Shown one piece after another: positions 16,492 to 26,085 of a stretch of 44,187 nt of DNA (the first letter of the stretch is position 1; each line of letters starts with the position of its first letter). The position numbers were made by a program, and so were the translations under genes. The stretch comes from Clostridia bacterium (GTDB lineage Bacteria > Bacillota > Clostridia > Monoglobales > Monoglobaceae), in assembly GCA_017456605.1 (NCBI GenBank), contig JAFTJA010000009.1, positions 1 to 44,187 of the forward strand. The letters run 5' to 3'. The notes under the pieces are model-generated. The model saw only the letters and a list, made by a program, of their open reading frames with translations. It did no database searches and was not told the DNA's origin.

Positions 16492-16677
16492 ATGGCAAAA
16501 AAGGCTATGGTTTTAAAACAGCAGAAAGAACAGAAGTATTCTACCCGTGAATACAACAGATGCAAAATCTGCGGAAGACCCCACGCTTATCTTCGTAAGT
16601 TTGGCATCTGCAGAATCTGCTTCAGAGAACTTGCTTACAAAGGTCAGATTCCCGGAGTGAAGAAAGCATCCTGGTAA
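16492..16677 (+). CDS. rpsZ: 30S ribosomal protein S14, type Z (zinc-binding)
   Basis: 61 aa, the short zinc-binding S14. Cys pairs CKIC (in [10 protein letters not shown]) and CRIC (in [10 protein letters not shown]) form the zinc site, and the C-terminus is [11 protein letters not shown]. The start at 16492 is preceded by TGGAGGA; the longer in-frame ATG at 16438 adds 18 unconserved residues. S14 is in the 30S head. A 123-bp structured spacer follows before rpsH. Confidence 0.97.
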   Translation: MAKKAMVLKQQKEQKYSTREYNRCKICGRPHAYLRKFGICRICFRELAYKGQIPGVKKASW

Positions 16678-16727
16678 AGGGTAAATACAGACGTTTTGTC
16701 TGAAAAGTAAAATTTTAATTTGAAGGA

Positions 16728-16772
16728 GAGTCAAGTGGCTAATTGATTGGATACGGATAGCCAAACTGACTC
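16728..16772 (+). promoter_or_regulatory. hairpin resembling the 16S rRNA S8-binding site, upstream of rpsH
   Basis: Outer stem GAGTC/GACTC (16728-16732 with 16768-16772), asymmetric core AAGT (16733-16736) facing AAACT (16763-16767), inner stem GGCTA/TAGCC (16737-16741 with 16758-16762), 16-nt loop. The core has the arrangement of the S8 site in helix 21 of 16S rRNA (A-A-G-U facing A-N-A-C-U, as I recall it). It ends 28 nt before the rpsH ATG. Inference: S8, the product of rpsH, binds here and represses its own translation. Confidence 0.6.
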
Positions 16773-16800
16773 ACAAAATCCGATAAAAAGGAGGATAAAT

Positions 16801-17199
16801 ATGCACATCACAGATCCAATAGCAGATATGCTGACAAGAATAAGAAACGCTAACAACCAGAGACACGCGACAGTTGATATTCCTGCATCAAACATGAAAA
16901 AAGCTATTGCAAAAATTTTGCTTGATGAAGGATATGTAAAGAATGTTGAGTATATTGATGACAGCACTCAGGGCGTAATTCGCGTTACTCTCAAATACGC
17001 TGAGAATAAGCAGAAGGTTCTTACAGGCCTTAAGAGAGTTTCAAAGCCCGGTCTCAGAATATACGCATCAAAGGAAGAACTTCCTCAGGTTCTCAAAGGT
17101 CTTGGTATTGCCATTATCTCTACATCAAAGGGTATAATGACAGACAAAGAGGCTCGCAAACAGAACGTAGGCGGCGAAGTTCTCGCATTTATTTGGTAA
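16801..17199 (+). CDS. rpsH: 30S ribosomal protein S8
   Basis: 132 aa. [20 protein letters not shown] at the start, [20 protein letters not shown], and the C-terminal [19 protein letters not shown] with [11 protein letters not shown] are S8 signatures. Start 16801 is preceded by AAAGGAGG; an in-frame ATG at 16747 lies inside the leader hairpin and has no conserved residues after it. S8 organises the 16S central domain and is the spc operon repressor in E. coli. Confidence 0.98.
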   Translation: MHITDPIADMLTRIRNANNQRHATVDIPASNMKKAIAKILLDEGYVKNVEYIDDSTQGVIRVTLKYAENKQKVLTGLKRVSKPGLRIYASKEELPQVLKGLGIAIISTSKGIMTDKEARKQNVGGEVLAFIW

Positions 17200-17216
17200 G
17201 GAAGGAGGAATAAACT

Positions 17217-17765
17217 ATGTCTCGTATAGGAAAGCAGCCTATTTTGATACCTGCTGGTGTTGATGTTACTATAGGCGCAAACAATGAAATTACAGTTAAA
17301 GGCGCAAAGGGAACTTTGGTTCAGACAATGTCTTCTGATATGACAATCAAAAAAGACGGTGACACTATCGTTGTTGAACGTCCTTCAGACCAGAAAGAAC
17401 ACAGAGCTCTTCACGGCCTTACAAGAACTCTTATCGCTAACATGGTTACAGGCGTTTCTGAAGGCTATCAGAAGCAGCTTGAAATCAACGGTGTTGGTTA
17501 CAGAGCAGCAAAACAGGGCAACAAGCTTGTGATGAACCTTGGTTATTCACATCAGGTTGAAATGGAAGAAATCGACGGCATAAAAATCGATGTTCCTCAG
17601 CCTAACCAGATTATCATTTCAGGTTATGACAAGCAGAAGGTTGGTCAGTTTGCCGCACAGGTAAGAGAAAAGAGACCGCCTGAACCTTATAAGGGTAAAG
17701 GTATTAAGTACGTTGATGAAGTTATCAGAAGAAAAGAAGGTAAGACAGGCGCTAAGAAGAAATAA
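17217..17765 (+). CDS. rplF: 50S ribosomal protein L6
   Basis: 182 aa. [50 protein letters not shown] and the C-terminal [20 protein letters not shown] with [16 protein letters not shown] are conserved. L6 has two similar RNA-binding domains and sits near the GTPase centre. It starts 17 bp after rpsH with RBS GGAGGA. Confidence 0.98.
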   Translation: MSRIGKQPILIPAGVDVTIGANNEITVKGAKGTLVQTMSSDMTIKKDGDTIVVERPSDQKEHRALHGLTRTLIANMVTGVSEGYQKQLEINGVGYRAAKQGNKLVMNLGYSHQVEMEEIDGIKIDVPQPNQIIISGYDKQKVGQFAAQVREKRPPEPYKGKGIKYVDEVIRRKEGKTGAKKK

Positions 17766-17857
17766 AATATTTTTACTTAGTCCTATGCCTCTTGTATCCT
17801 AGGAAATAACTTATTCGAGGTAGATTTACACTAAACCGCAAGGAGGTGCAATTTAAA

Positions 17858-18220
17858 ATGATTAAAAGAAAAAGTAGCGAAGAGGCTAGACGCGCAAGAC
17901 ATGCGAGAGTTCGCAAAAAGGTTTCAGGAACAACTGAAATCCCAAGACTTTGCGTTTACAGAAGTCTCAAAAATATATACGCACAGATTATTGACGATAC
18001 AACCGGCAAGACTTTGGTTTCAGCATCGACACTTGACGCTGACCTCAAGGCAAACTACGGCGGCAACAAGGATGCTGCAAAAGCGGTTGGAATGTCTGTT
18101 GCAAAGAAAGCATTGGAAGCAAACATCAAGACTGTTGTTTTCGACAGAGGCGGATATGTTTATCACGGCAGAGTTGCAGAACTTGCTGCAGGTGCTCGTG
18201 AAGGCGGTTTGGAATTCTAA
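17858..18220 (+). CDS. rplR: 50S ribosomal protein L18
   Basis: 120 aa. Basic N-terminus ([20 protein letters not shown]), then [20 protein letters not shown] and the C-terminal [21 protein letters not shown]18 binds 5S rRNA. Start 17858 follows AAGGAGGTG by 9 nt; a start four codons earlier would overlap that RBS. A 92-bp spacer precedes it. Confidence 0.98.
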   Translation: MIKRKSSEEARRARHARVRKKVSGTTEIPRLCVYRSLKNIYAQIIDDTTGKTLVSASTLDADLKANYGGNKDAAKAVGMSVAKKALEANIKTVVFDRGGYVYHGRVAELAAGAREGGLEF

Positions 18221-18290
18221 TATTGCGAAAGCGGTATTTGTTTTGCAAAGACAAAATTGTCAATTAAATTGAAAGAGGTGAAAACACACA

Positions 18291-18821
18291 ATGGCAGAAA
18301 GAGTAGAGATAACAAAAAAGCAAGAGCGTATTGATGCAAGTACGCTTGACATAAAGGAAAAAGTAGTTTCTCTTAATCGTGTATCCAAGACTGTAAAGGG
18401 TGGTAGAACAAGCAGATTCAGCGCTCTTGTGGTTGTTGGTGACGAAAACGGTCATGTTGGTTATGGCATGGGTAAGGCAGCTGAAGTTCCGGATGCAATC
18501 CGCAAGGCTATTGACGAAGCTAAGAAAAACATGATTACTGTTCCTATGGTAAAAACTACTATTCCTCATGAAATCATCGGTGAATACGGCGCAGGCAGAG
18601 TTCTTCTCAAGCCCGCCGCAGAAGGTACCGGTGTTATTGCCGGTGGTCCCGCACGTGCGGTTTTGGAACTTGCCGGTATCCGTGATATCAGAACAAAATG
18701 TCTCAGAAGCAACAACCCCAAGAACGTTGTATCTGCAACTGTTCAGGCGCTCGCTGCTCTTAAGAGCATTGAAGATGTTGCAAAGCTTAGAGGCAAAAAG
18801 CCCGAAGAAATTTTGGGTTAA
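18291..18821 (+). CDS. rpsE: 30S ribosomal protein S5
   Basis: 176 aa. [20 protein letters not shown] with the R-F-S-A-L-V-V-V-G motif, then [40 protein letters not shown] and [20 protein letters not shown]5 lies at the mRNA entry site and affects decoding fidelity. RBS GAAAGAGGTG upstream. Confidence 0.98.
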   Translation: MAERVEITKKQERIDASTLDIKEKVVSLNRVSKTVKGGRTSRFSALVVVGDENGHVGYGMGKAAEVPDAIRKAIDEAKKNMITVPMVKTTIPHEIIGEYGAGRVLLKPAAEGTGVIAGGPARAVLELAGIRDIRTKCLRSNNPKNVVSATVQALAALKSIEDVAKLRGKKPEEILG

Positions 18822-18857
18822 GTAGTTTACGACCAAGAGAGATAGGAGGTTTTTTCC

Positions 18858-19040
18858 TTGGCTAACAAATTGAAGGTAACACTTGTAAAAAGTACAATTG
18901 GTTGCAAAAAGGATCAGATTGCCACAGTTGAAGCTCTTGGACTTAGAAAGCTTCATATGTGCGTTGAGAAACCTGACAATCCTCAGATCAGAGGTATGAT
19001 TTTCAAAGTTTCTCATCTGGTTTCGGTTGAAGAGGCATAA
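18858..19040 (+). CDS. rpmD: 50S ribosomal protein L30
   Basis: 60 aa. [40 protein letters not shown] and [15 protein letters not shown] match L30. The start codon is TTG at 18858, preceded by TAGGAGG, which is unusual within a cluster where most genes start with ATG. Confidence 0.96.
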   Translation: MANKLKVTLVKSTIGCKKDQIATVEALGLRKLHMCVEKPDNPQIRGMIFKVSHLVSVEEA

Positions 19041-19090
19041 AAAGTTGTCTCAAAGTATTGATTTTATAATTTAAAGAGGAGGTGTACTCA

Positions 19091-19528
19091 ATGAAACTTC
19101 ATGAATTATCTCCGAGCGAAGGCTCAAAGAAAGATAGATTCAGAGTAGGCAGAGGTCACGGTAGCGGTAACGGCAAAACAGCAGGCAGGGGCCACAAAGG
19201 TCAGAATGCCCGCAGCGGCGGCGGTGTTCGTCCCGGTTTTGAAGGTGGTCAGATGCCTATCTACAGAAGACTTCCAAAACGTGGCTTTACAAATATTTTT
19301 GCAAAGGAATTCGTTTCTGTTAACGTAGAAGTTCTTAACAAGCTGGACTGCAGCGAAGTTACTGCTGAAGTGCTCAAAGAAAACGGCATCATTTCAAAAA
19401 TTTGTGACGGTGTTGTTTTCCTTGGCCGCGGTGAAGTTAACAAAGCTTTCACAGTTAAGGCTAAAAGATTCAGCAAAACAGCAGAAGAAAAGATTGTTGC
19501 TGCCGGTGGAAAGGTTGAGGTGGTATAA
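19091..19528 (+). CDS. rplO: 50S ribosomal protein L15
   Basis: 145 aa. [20 protein letters not shown] then [40 protein letters not shown] and RLPKRGFTN are the L15 start. The start at 19091 follows GAGGAGGTG; a GTG three codons earlier would overlap this RBS. L15 is a late assembly protein in 50S. Its stop abuts the secY ATG with no gap. Confidence 0.98.
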   Translation: MKLHELSPSEGSKKDRFRVGRGHGSGNGKTAGRGHKGQNARSGGGVRPGFEGGQMPIYRRLPKRGFTNIFAKEFVSVNVEVLNKLDCSEVTAEVLKENGIISKICDGVVFLGRGEVNKAFTVKAKRFSKTAEEKIVAAGGKVEVV

Positions 19529-20812
19529 ATGTTTGAAACAATTAGGAATGCATGGAAAATTGCAGACCTGAGAAAGAAAATCCTTTATACCCTCGGTATG
19601 ATTATCATTTTCAGACTTGGTTCTGTTATTCCTGTTCCGCTGCTTGACCCGGCACAGCTCAAAATGATGTTTGACAGCACAAACAATTCGCTGTTTGGCT
19701 TCATTGACTTGGTGTCAGGTGGTGCGTTCCAGAATACAACCATCTTTGCAATGAGTATTACGCCTTATATCAACGCATCCATTATTATGCAGCTTCTCTG
19801 TGTGGCTATTCCCGCACTTGAGAGACTCCAGAAGGAAGGCGAAGAAGGCAGAAAGAAAATTGCTCAGATTCAGAGAGCGGCAACTGTTGTTTTGGCTCTT
19901 ATCCAGGCTACAGGACTTTATTTCTTGCTCAAGAGCTATAACGCTGTTACAATGACGGGCTTCTGGCCGGCTGTTGTAATCGTTATTACTTTGTCAGCAG
20001 GTACTGCGTTCCTTATGTGGCTTGGTGAACAGATTACCGAAAAGGGCGTTGGTAATGGTATTTCGCTTATAATCTTTGCGGGTATCATTTCAAGTGGTCC
20101 TACTGCGGTTACATCGCTTTATCAGTATATGATGAACGGAACAATGGGTGTTGTTGGTGCAGTTCTTTTGGTAATTGTGGCACTTGTTGTTGTAGCGTTT
20201 GTCGTTGCTATGAACAATGCTGAAAGAAGAATTTCTGTTCAGTATGCAAAGCGTGTTGTAGGCAGAAAAATGTATGGCGGACAGAGCACTCATATTCCGA
20301 TTAAGGTTGCGTCAGCAGGCGTTATCCCGGTTATCTTTGCTATGTCAATCATGGCATTCCCGGCAACAATCGCATCATTCTTCGGCGTTCAGGCCGGTGA
20401 CAGTGGTTTCTGGGGAGGATTCCTCAAAGTGTTCTCACCTGACCATTGGGCATATGCGGTTCTTTATTTCTTCCTTATTATCTTCTTCACATATTTCTAT
20501 ACAGCTATTCAGTTCAATCCAATTGAAATGGCTAACAATATGAAGAAGAACGGAGGATTTATTCCGGGTATCCGTCCGGGCCGTCCTACATCAGATTTCA
20601 TAAGCCGTGTGCTTTCAAAGATTACATTGGCAGGAGCTATCTTCCTTGCGATAATTGCTATCATTCCGATTTTTATGAACTACGGACTCAAGATAAACAA
20701 TTTCTCAATAGGCGGAACATCTCTGCTCATCGTGGTTGGTGTTGCTCTTGAAACTGTAAATCAGCTTGAATCACAGATGCTCATGAGACATTATAAAGGA
20801 TTTTTGGAATAA
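19529..20812 (+). CDS. secY: preprotein translocase subunit SecY
   Basis: 427 aa with ten predicted membrane spans. MFETIRNAWKIADLRKKILY at the start, RLGSVIPVP in span 1, AMSITPYINASIIMQLL, the cytoplasmic loop VQYAKRVVGRKMYGGQSTHI with PIKVASAGVIPVIFA, and FNPIEMANNMKKNGGFIPGI with RPGRPT are SecY hallmarks. It forms the protein-conducting channel in the cytoplasmic membrane. It is translationally coupled to rplO (zero spacing). Confidence 0.98.
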   Translation: MFETIRNAWKIADLRKKILYTLGMIIIFRLGSVIPVPLLDPAQLKMMFDSTNNSLFGFIDLVSGGAFQNTTIFAMSITPYINASIIMQLLCVAIPALERLQKEGEEGRKKIAQIQRAATVVLALIQATGLYFLLKSYNAVTMTGFWPAVVIVITLSAGTAFLMWLGEQITEKGVGNGISLIIFAGIISSGPTAVTSLYQYMMNGTMGVVGAVLLVIVALVVVAFVVAMNNAERRISVQYAKRVVGRKMYGGQSTHIPIKVASAGVIPVIFAMSIMAFPATIASFFGVQAGDSGFWGGFLKVFSPDHWAYAVLYFFLIIFFTYFYTAIQFNPIEMANNMKKNGGFIPGIRPGRPTSDFISRVLSKITLAGAIFLAIIAIIPIFMNYGLKINNFSIGGTSLLIVVGVALETVNQLESQMLMRHYKGFLE

Positions 20813-20818
20813 TTTTTT

Positions 20819-20925
20819 GGGACTTTTGTCCCGTGACTTTGCGGGGGATACCTGGTGCAAAATGCTGCACTTAGGTAGCCCCTTGTGGAGTTTTTAGGAA
20901 TATGCGGAGCGTAGGCTTCGCGTGA
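20819..20925 (+). promoter_or_regulatory. structured spacer between secY and adk
   Basis: The 182-bp gap has no ORF but shows GGGAC/GTCCC (20819-20823 with 20828-20832), then a three-tier hairpin GGGG-a-TACCT-g-GTGCA (20844-20859) with TGCAC-tt-AGGTA-g-CCCC (20866-20882), loop AAATGC, and GGAGC/GCTTC (20906-20910 with 20915-20919). No T-run follows the main hairpin, so it is not a plain terminator. A control element for adk-map-infA is plausible. Confidence 0.5.
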
Positions 20926-20994
20926 TGGAAAAGTAGCTTTGGGGTTTTGAATAAAGAATTTAAGAAATGACAAAAAAGTAAGGGGTATAAAAAA

Positions 20995-21627
20995 ATGAAA
21001 CTTATTATTTTGGCAGCACCCGGCGCGGGAAAGGGGACCCAGGCCGAGATCCTGAGCAAACACTTTGAAATTCCTACAATTTCTACCGGTGCAATACTCA
21101 GAAAAAATATTGCTGATCATACAGAATTAGGGAAAATTGCTGAAAATTACATCAACGACGGAAAATTTGTTCCGGACGACGTGATGATTGATATTGTAAA
21201 AAAGAGACTTAAGGAAGACGATTGCAAGGACGGGTTCATCCTTGACGGATTTCCCAGAAACATCGCTCAGGCAGAGGCTCTTGACAAAGCAGGCATTGAG
21301 ATAGATAAGGTTTTGACCATTGAGGTTGAAGACGAAAAAATAATTGAAAGACTTTCAGGCAGACTTGAATGTAAAAAATGCGGAAGCACTTATCACAAGG
21401 AACATAAAAAGCCGCAAGAAGAGGGTATTTGCGACAATTGTGGCGGGGTTCTCACCACGCGTGAAGACGACAAACCGGAAATCATAAAGGACCGTCTTGC
21501 AACATATTATAAGCAAACCGAGCCTCTCAAAAAATTCTATGCAGATCGTGGCATACTTAAAATAGCCATAGGTCAGGAGAATATTTCAGACACAACCACT
21601 GCGGTGCTCAAGGCACTTGAGGGTTAA
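20995..21627 (+). CDS. adk: adenylate kinase (zinc-LID type)
   Basis: 210 aa; the reaction is ATP + AMP to 2 ADP. The P-loop is MKLIILAAPGAGKGTQ; the AMP-binding motif is ISTGAILRKN and DGFPRNIAQA; the LID domain has CKKCG and CDNCG, a predicted four-Cys zinc site. Odd point: the first Gly of Walker A (G7 in E. coli Adk, LGAPGAGKGT) is Ala here (LAAPGAGKGT), while the later Gly residues and Lys13 are intact. The start ATG is preceded by AAGGGG. The gene stands in the usual secY-adk-map order. Confidence 0.96.
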   Translation: MKLIILAAPGAGKGTQAEILSKHFEIPTISTGAILRKNIADHTELGKIAENYINDGKFVPDDVMIDIVKKRLKEDDCKDGFILDGFPRNIAQAEALDKAGIEIDKVLTIEVEDEKIIERLSGRLECKKCGSTYHKEHKKPQEEGICDNCGGVLTTREDDKPEIIKDRLATYYKQTEPLKKFYADRGILKIAIGQENISDTTTAVLKALEG

Positions 21628-21646
21628 AAATTCCGGGGTGATTGAA

Positions 21647-22399
21647 ATGATAACCATTAAATCCAAAACCGAAATTGAATATATGAAGACAGCCGGCAAA
21701 GTGACAGGTGAAACCCTCAACCTTCTTGAAGAATTGGTGAAACCGGGGGTTTCAACCCTGGAACTTGACAGAGCGGCTGAAAAGTATATCAGGGCGAGGG
21801 GCTGTATTCCGTCATTTAAAGGCTATGGCGGATTTCCGGGCAGTGTCTGCATAAGCGTGAACGACGAGGTAATCCACGGGATTCCCTCAAAACGAATCCT
21901 CAAAGAGGGTGACATTGTCAGCTTCGATGTGGGCGCCTGCTTTAAAGGCTATCACGGTGATGCTGCAAGGACAGTGGGCGTTGGAAAGATTTCTGACGAG
22001 GCGCAAAGACTCATTGATGTCACACGGGAAAGTTTTTTTGAAGGCATAAAGTTTGCCAAAGAGGGATACAGAATTTCTGATATCTCTGCGGAGGTTCAGC
22101 GTAAGGCTGAAGAAAACGGCTTCAGTGTTCTCAGGGAATATTGTGGACACGGAATCGGACATCAGCTTCATGAAGACCCTGAGATTCCCAATTATTTTGA
22201 CCCAAGACACCGTGGTGTTCGCATAAAACCGGGTATGTGCCTGGCGATTGAGCCTATGGTGAATCAGGGTGGCAGAGAAATCTATGTGGGTGATGACGAC
22301 TGGACGGTTTATACTCTGGACGGAAAGCTTTCGGCACATTATGAGAACACTGTTCTTGTTACAAACGGTGAGCCGTATATCTTGACTTTGTGTGAGTAA
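21647..22399 (+). CDS. map: methionine aminopeptidase, type I
   Basis: 250 aa. Removes the N-terminal Met of nascent proteins. ITIKSKTEIEYMKTAGKVTG at the start, then GYGGFPGSVCISVNDEVIHG with the conserved substrate His, GDIVSFDVGACFKGYHGDAA with the two metal Asp residues, GHGIGHQLHEDPEIPNY with metal His, and CLAIEPMV / YENTVLV with metal Glu residues. The start at 21647 follows CGGGGTG; the in-frame ATG-like start at 21617 would overlap adk. Confidence 0.97.
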   Translation: MITIKSKTEIEYMKTAGKVTGETLNLLEELVKPGVSTLELDRAAEKYIRARGCIPSFKGYGGFPGSVCISVNDEVIHGIPSKRILKEGDIVSFDVGACFKGYHGDAARTVGVGKISDEAQRLIDVTRESFFEGIKFAKEGYRISDISAEVQRKAEENGFSVLREYCGHGIGHQLHEDPEIPNYFDPRHRGVRIKPGMCLAIEPMVNQGGREIYVGDDDWTVYTLDGKLSAHYENTVLVTNGEPYILTLCE

Positions 22400-22427
22400 T
22401 CAAAATAGCTATGAGGTGTAAAGTATA

Positions 22428-22706
22428 ATGGAAGAAAAATTCAAGATTGGCGATGTTGTCTTGTCAAAGATGGGAAGAGACAGCGGCAGGCATTATATTG
22501 TCGTAGCGACAGAAGATAACTTTGTTTATATCTGTGACGGTGACCTCCACAAGTCAGATAAACCCAAAAAGAAAAAGAATAAGCATGTAAAGGCTGTGGG
22601 GAAGAGAAGTAATTATATAGAGGCTAAGCTTTCTGAGGAAGGCAAGGTCACAAACACAGAACTCCGCAGAGCTATTGCTGAATTTGAGGAAGAAATAGAT
22701 GCTTAA
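22428..22706 (+). CDS. KOW-domain RNA-binding protein (L14E-like)
   Basis: 92 aa. The N-terminal KOW-like fold FKIGDVVLSKMGRDSGRHYI and VVATEDNFVYICDG is followed by a Lys-rich stretch (KSDKPKKKKNKHVKAVGKRS) and an acidic C-terminus (RRAIAEFEEEIDA). Such proteins sit between map and infA in many clostridia and are annotated as KOW/L14E-type RNA-binding proteins. A ribosome- or RNA-related role is likely from context; the molecular role is unknown. RBS is GAGGTG. Confidence 0.85.
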   Translation: MEEKFKIGDVVLSKMGRDSGRHYIVVATEDNFVYICDGDLHKSDKPKKKKNKHVKAVGKRSNYIEAKLSEEGKVTNTELRRAIAEFEEEIDA

Positions 22707-22761
22707 CGGCTTTTTGCCGGATGAGTTTTAAAGATTTATTTTGTTAGGGAGGTGAAGAAGA

Positions 22762-22980
22762 GTGGCAAAGGAAGATGTTTTGGAAATAGAAGGAACAGTG
22801 CTTGAGGCCCTTCCAAATGCGATGTTTCAGGTAGAACTTGAAAACGGACATAAGATTTTGGCACATATTTCAGGAAAGCTGAGAATGCACTATATCCGAA
22901 TTTTGCCCGGTGACAAGGTTACGGTTGAAATTTCTCCGTACGATTTGACAAAAGGCAGAATTACATGGAGAGCAAAATAA
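22762..22980 (+). CDS. infA: translation initiation factor IF-1
   Basis: 72 aa, exactly the IF-1 length. [20 protein letters not shown] and [20 protein letters not shown], then [20 protein letters not shown] with [11 protein letters not shown]. It is an OB-fold factor that occupies the 30S A site during initiation. It starts with GTG at 22762 after GGGAGGTG. The 258-bp gap to rpmJ holds a new promoter. Confidence 0.98.
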   Translation: MAKEDVLEIEGTVLEALPNAMFQVELENGHKILAHISGKLRMHYIRILPGDKVTVEISPYDLTKGRITWRAK

Positions 22981-23147
22981 TAAGGCGATGTGCGAGGACT
23001 TTTGACCAAAGACAAACGGTTTATTGTTTCAAAAAGTTGGATTTTGTGTCGGCTATTAAGGCATTTTTGGGATAAATTCATAATCAGGAGGTTGTTTAAG
23101 ACCTGAAATTTATGGAAATAATTCAATATATTGACTGAAAATTGGTA

Positions 23148-23176
23148 TTGACACAGGATGAATTTGATGATATAAT
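23148..23176 (+). promoter_or_regulatory. consensus internal promoter before rpmJ-rpsM-rpsK-rpsD-rpoA-rplQ
   Basis: TTGACA (23148-23153), 17-bp spacer, TATAAT (23171-23176), a full consensus. It separates the alpha-operon genes from the S10/spc part and gives them independent supply. Confidence 0.92.
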
Positions 23177-23182
23177 AAATCG

Positions 23183-23352
<170 letters not shown>

Positions 23353-23502
23353 AAGCGAAAAATTATTAACTTTGTGTGAGCAGAGTCAGGCTTATACGCC
23401 AATTTGTTTAAGCTGATGAAGGCGAAATTTTCGCTGTAAGTGAAATTCTGCTCCGCATTACACTTTTCAAAAAGAAAAATTTATTCGGAGGTGAATGAAA
23501 GT

Positions 23503-23868
23503 ATGGCACGTATTGCAGGTGTTGACTTACCAAATGAGAAGAGAGTTGAGATTGGACTTACCTATATCTTCGGTATAGGCCTTTCCACATCAAAGAAGAT
23601 TCTTGCTGCTACAGGCATAAATCCTGACACAAGAGTTCGCGATTTGACTGAGGACGAGGTTTCAACCCTTAGAGCTGAGATCGACAAATACAACGTTGAA
23701 GGTGACCTTCGTCGTGATATTGCGCTCGATATCAAGCGTCTCATTGAAATCAACTGTTACAGAGGTCTTCGCCACAGGAAAAACCTTCCTGTAAGAGGAC
23801 AGCGTTCAAAGACAAATGCAAGAACCAGAAAAGGCCCAAGAAAGACTATGGCCAACAAAAAGAAATAA
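23503..23868 (+). CDS. rpsM: 30S ribosomal protein S13
   Basis: 121 aa. [20 protein letters not shown] and [14 protein letters not shown] at the start; [20 protein letters not shown] and [11 protein letters not shown] at the end. S13 forms intersubunit bridges and contacts the P-site tRNA. Start 23503 has RBS CGGAGGTG; the longer in-frame start at 23440 is not conserved and overlaps untranslated sequence. A 150-bp gap separates it from rpmJ. Confidence 0.98.
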   Translation: MARIAGVDLPNEKRVEIGLTYIFGIGLSTSKKILAATGINPDTRVRDLTEDEVSTLRAEIDKYNVEGDLRRDIALDIKRLIEINCYRGLRHRKNLPVRGQRSKTNARTRKGPRKTMANKKK

Positions 23869-23938
23869 GAATTGAATTGAAACAGTGTCTTTACGGACTC
23901 TCGTAAGACTCCGTTAAAATCAGGAGGTGAAATTTACT

Positions 23939-24331
23939 ATGGCAAAGGCAGTCAAGAAAACCAGACGTCGTAGAGAAAAGAAAAATATTGAACGTGGTGC
24001 GGCTCATATCAAGTCAACCTTTAACAATACAATCGTTACAATCACCGATGTTGCAGGAAACGCTATTTCATGGGCATCAGCTGGTGGTTTGGGATTCAGA
24101 GGTTCAAAAAAGAGCACTCCATTTGCAGCCCAGATGGCAGCAGAAACAGCTGCAAAAGCTGCAATGGAACACGGTCTCAAATATGTTGAAGTATACGTAA
24201 AAGGACCAGGTAGCGGTCGTGAAGCAGCAATTCGTGCTCTTCAGGTTGCAGGTCTCGAGGTTAATATGATTAAGGACGTTACACCGATTCCTCACAACGG
24301 TTGCAGACCCCCCAAGAGAAGGCGTGTATAG
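23939..24331 (+). CDS. rpsK: 30S ribosomal protein S11
   Basis: 130 aa. Basic N-terminus ([20 protein letters not shown]), [58 protein letters not shown] and [21 protein letters not shown] C-terminus. S11 lies on the 30S platform near the E site. Start 23939 follows AGGAGGTG. The spacer before it has an ACGGA/TCCGT hairpin. Confidence 0.98.
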   Translation: MAKAVKKTRRRREKKNIERGAAHIKSTFNNTIVTITDVAGNAISWASAGGLGFRGSKKSTPFAAQMAAETAAKAAMEHGLKYVEVYVKGPGSGREAAIRALQVAGLEVNMIKDVTPIPHNGCRPPKRRRV

Positions 24332-24366
24332 TTCGGTTAGGAAATTTTAGGAGGTGAAATTATACC

Positions 24367-24993
24367 ATGGCTAGATATACAGAATCAGTTTGCAGAATAT
24401 GCAGACGTGAAGGACAGAAGTTGTTCTTAAAGGGCGACAGATGTTATACAGATAAATGTGCTATTACAAGACGCGCTTATGCTCCCGGTCAGCACGGTCA
24501 GGGCAGACGTAAGCTTTCTGAGTACGGAACTCAGCTCAGAGAAAAGCAGAAAGTTAGACGCGCATATGGCATACTCGAAGGTCAGTTCGCTCATTACTTC
24601 GAAATGGCTAACAAAATGGCAGGTGTTACAGGTGAAAACCTTCTTTCATTGATTGAAAGACGTCTTGACAATGTTGTTTACAGACTTGGTCTTGCAGTTT
24701 CAAGACCTGAAGCAAGACAGTTGGTTTCACACGCACACTTTTTGGTAAACGGAAAGAAGGTTAATATTCCTTCTTACCTTGTTAAGGTTGGAGATGTAAT
24801 TACTCTTTGCGAAACAAGCCGTCAGAGTGCAAAATTCGACACAGTTCTCGCTTCAACAGAATCAAGAGTTGTTCCCAAGTGGCTTGATATGAACAAGGAT
24901 ACTTTGGAAGGCAGAGTTGTTGCTTTTGCTGAAAGAGAAGATATCGATCTTCCAATCGAAGAACACTTGATTGTTGAGTATTACAGCAAATAA
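24367..24993 (+). CDS. rpsD: 30S ribosomal protein S4 (zinc-binding)
   Basis: 208 aa. [20 protein letters not shown] then [12 protein letters not shown] gives four Cys residues for a zinc site at the N-terminus. [20 protein letters not shown] and the S4 RNA-binding domain ([40 protein letters not shown]) follow. It is an early 30S assembly protein. Unlike in Bacillus subtilis, where rpsD stands alone, it lies inside the alpha operon. Confidence 0.98.
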   Translation: MARYTESVCRICRREGQKLFLKGDRCYTDKCAITRRAYAPGQHGQGRRKLSEYGTQLREKQKVRRAYGILEGQFAHYFEMANKMAGVTGENLLSLIERRLDNVVYRLGLAVSRPEARQLVSHAHFLVNGKKVNIPSYLVKVGDVITLCETSRQSAKFDTVLASTESRVVPKWLDMNKDTLEGRVVAFAEREDIDLPIEEHLIVEYYSK

Positions 24994-25084
24994 TAGACTG
25001 TATCCGGTTTTCTGCCCTATTTTGTGGCGGAATCACGATGCTTTTGCGGCATTGTGTTAAAGAAATTGAGTAGGAGGGCTAAAT

Positions 25085-26035
25085 ATGATAGAAATAGAAA
25101 AGCCAAGAGTTGAATGTGTCCACGTATCAGAAGACGAAAGCTACGGCAAATTTGTTGTAGAGCCCCTCGAAAGAGGATACGGCACAACTTTGGGTAACTC
25201 GCTCAGAAGAATACTTCTCTCATCCCTTCCCGGTGTGGCTGTGAATTCCGTTAAAATTGACGGTATTTTGCACGAATTTTCCACTATCCCCGGTGTTTCG
25301 GAGGATGTTACAGAAATTATTCTCAACATAAAGAAGCTGGCGATTAAACTTCATTCAGACGGTCCCAAAACAATTTACATCAACCATGAGGGTGCAGGCG
25401 AAATTTGTGCCCGCGATATTAAGTGTGATTCAGACGTTGAAATTATCAACGGCGACCTTCACATTGCAAAGCTCAATGAAGATGCAAAACTCTTTATGGA
25501 AATCGTTATTGACAAGGGACGCGGCTATGTTTCTGCTGACAGAAACAAGCAGCTTCTTCAGCCGGTAATCGGCGTTATTCCGGTGGATTCAATTTATACA
25601 CCTGTTATGAAGGTGAATTATACCGTTGAAAACACCAGAGTAGGTCAGATAACAGACTATGACAAGCTTACTCTTGAGGTTTGGACTGATGGAACAATCA
25701 ATCCTCCCGATGCAGTCAGCTTGGGCGCGAAGATACTCAATGAACACTTAAATCTCTTCATAGATTTGTCTGAAAGCGCGAAAAACGCAGAAATCATGAT
25801 TGAGAAAGAAGAAAGCAAGAAAGAAAAAGTTCTGGAGACAACAATCGAAGAGCTTGACCTTTCAGTGCGTTCTTACAACTGTTTGAAGAGAGCCGGTATC
25901 AATACTGTTCAGGATTTGACAAACCGCAGTGAAAACGATATGATGAAGGTGAGAAACCTTGGTCGCAAATCGCTTGAAGAGGTTATTGCAAAGCTTGAGA
26001 GTATGGACCTTGCTCTTGCAACAAACGAAGACTAA
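25085..26035 (+). CDS. rpoA: RNA polymerase subunit alpha
   Basis: 316 aa. N-terminal domain with [20 protein letters not shown] and [20 protein letters not shown], needed for dimerisation and beta/beta' binding; flexible linker near residues 235-250; C-terminal domain [20 protein letters not shown] and [12 protein letters not shown], which contacts UP elements and activators. RBS AGGAGGG upstream. Confidence 0.98.
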   Translation: MIEIEKPRVECVHVSEDESYGKFVVEPLERGYGTTLGNSLRRILLSSLPGVAVNSVKIDGILHEFSTIPGVSEDVTEIILNIKKLAIKLHSDGPKTIYINHEGAGEICARDIKCDSDVEIINGDLHIAKLNEDAKLFMEIVIDKGRGYVSADRNKQLLQPVIGVIPVDSIYTPVMKVNYTVENTRVGQITDYDKLTLEVWTDGTINPPDAVSLGAKILNEHLNLFIDLSESAKNAEIMIEKEESKKEKVLETTIEELDLSVRSYNCLKRAGINTVQDLTNRSENDMMKVRNLGRKSLEEVIAKLESMDLALATNED

Positions 26036-26085
26036 TTCCCCCGAAAATAAAATTTCGGTGAAGATTTATTGAAAGAGGTGATAGT

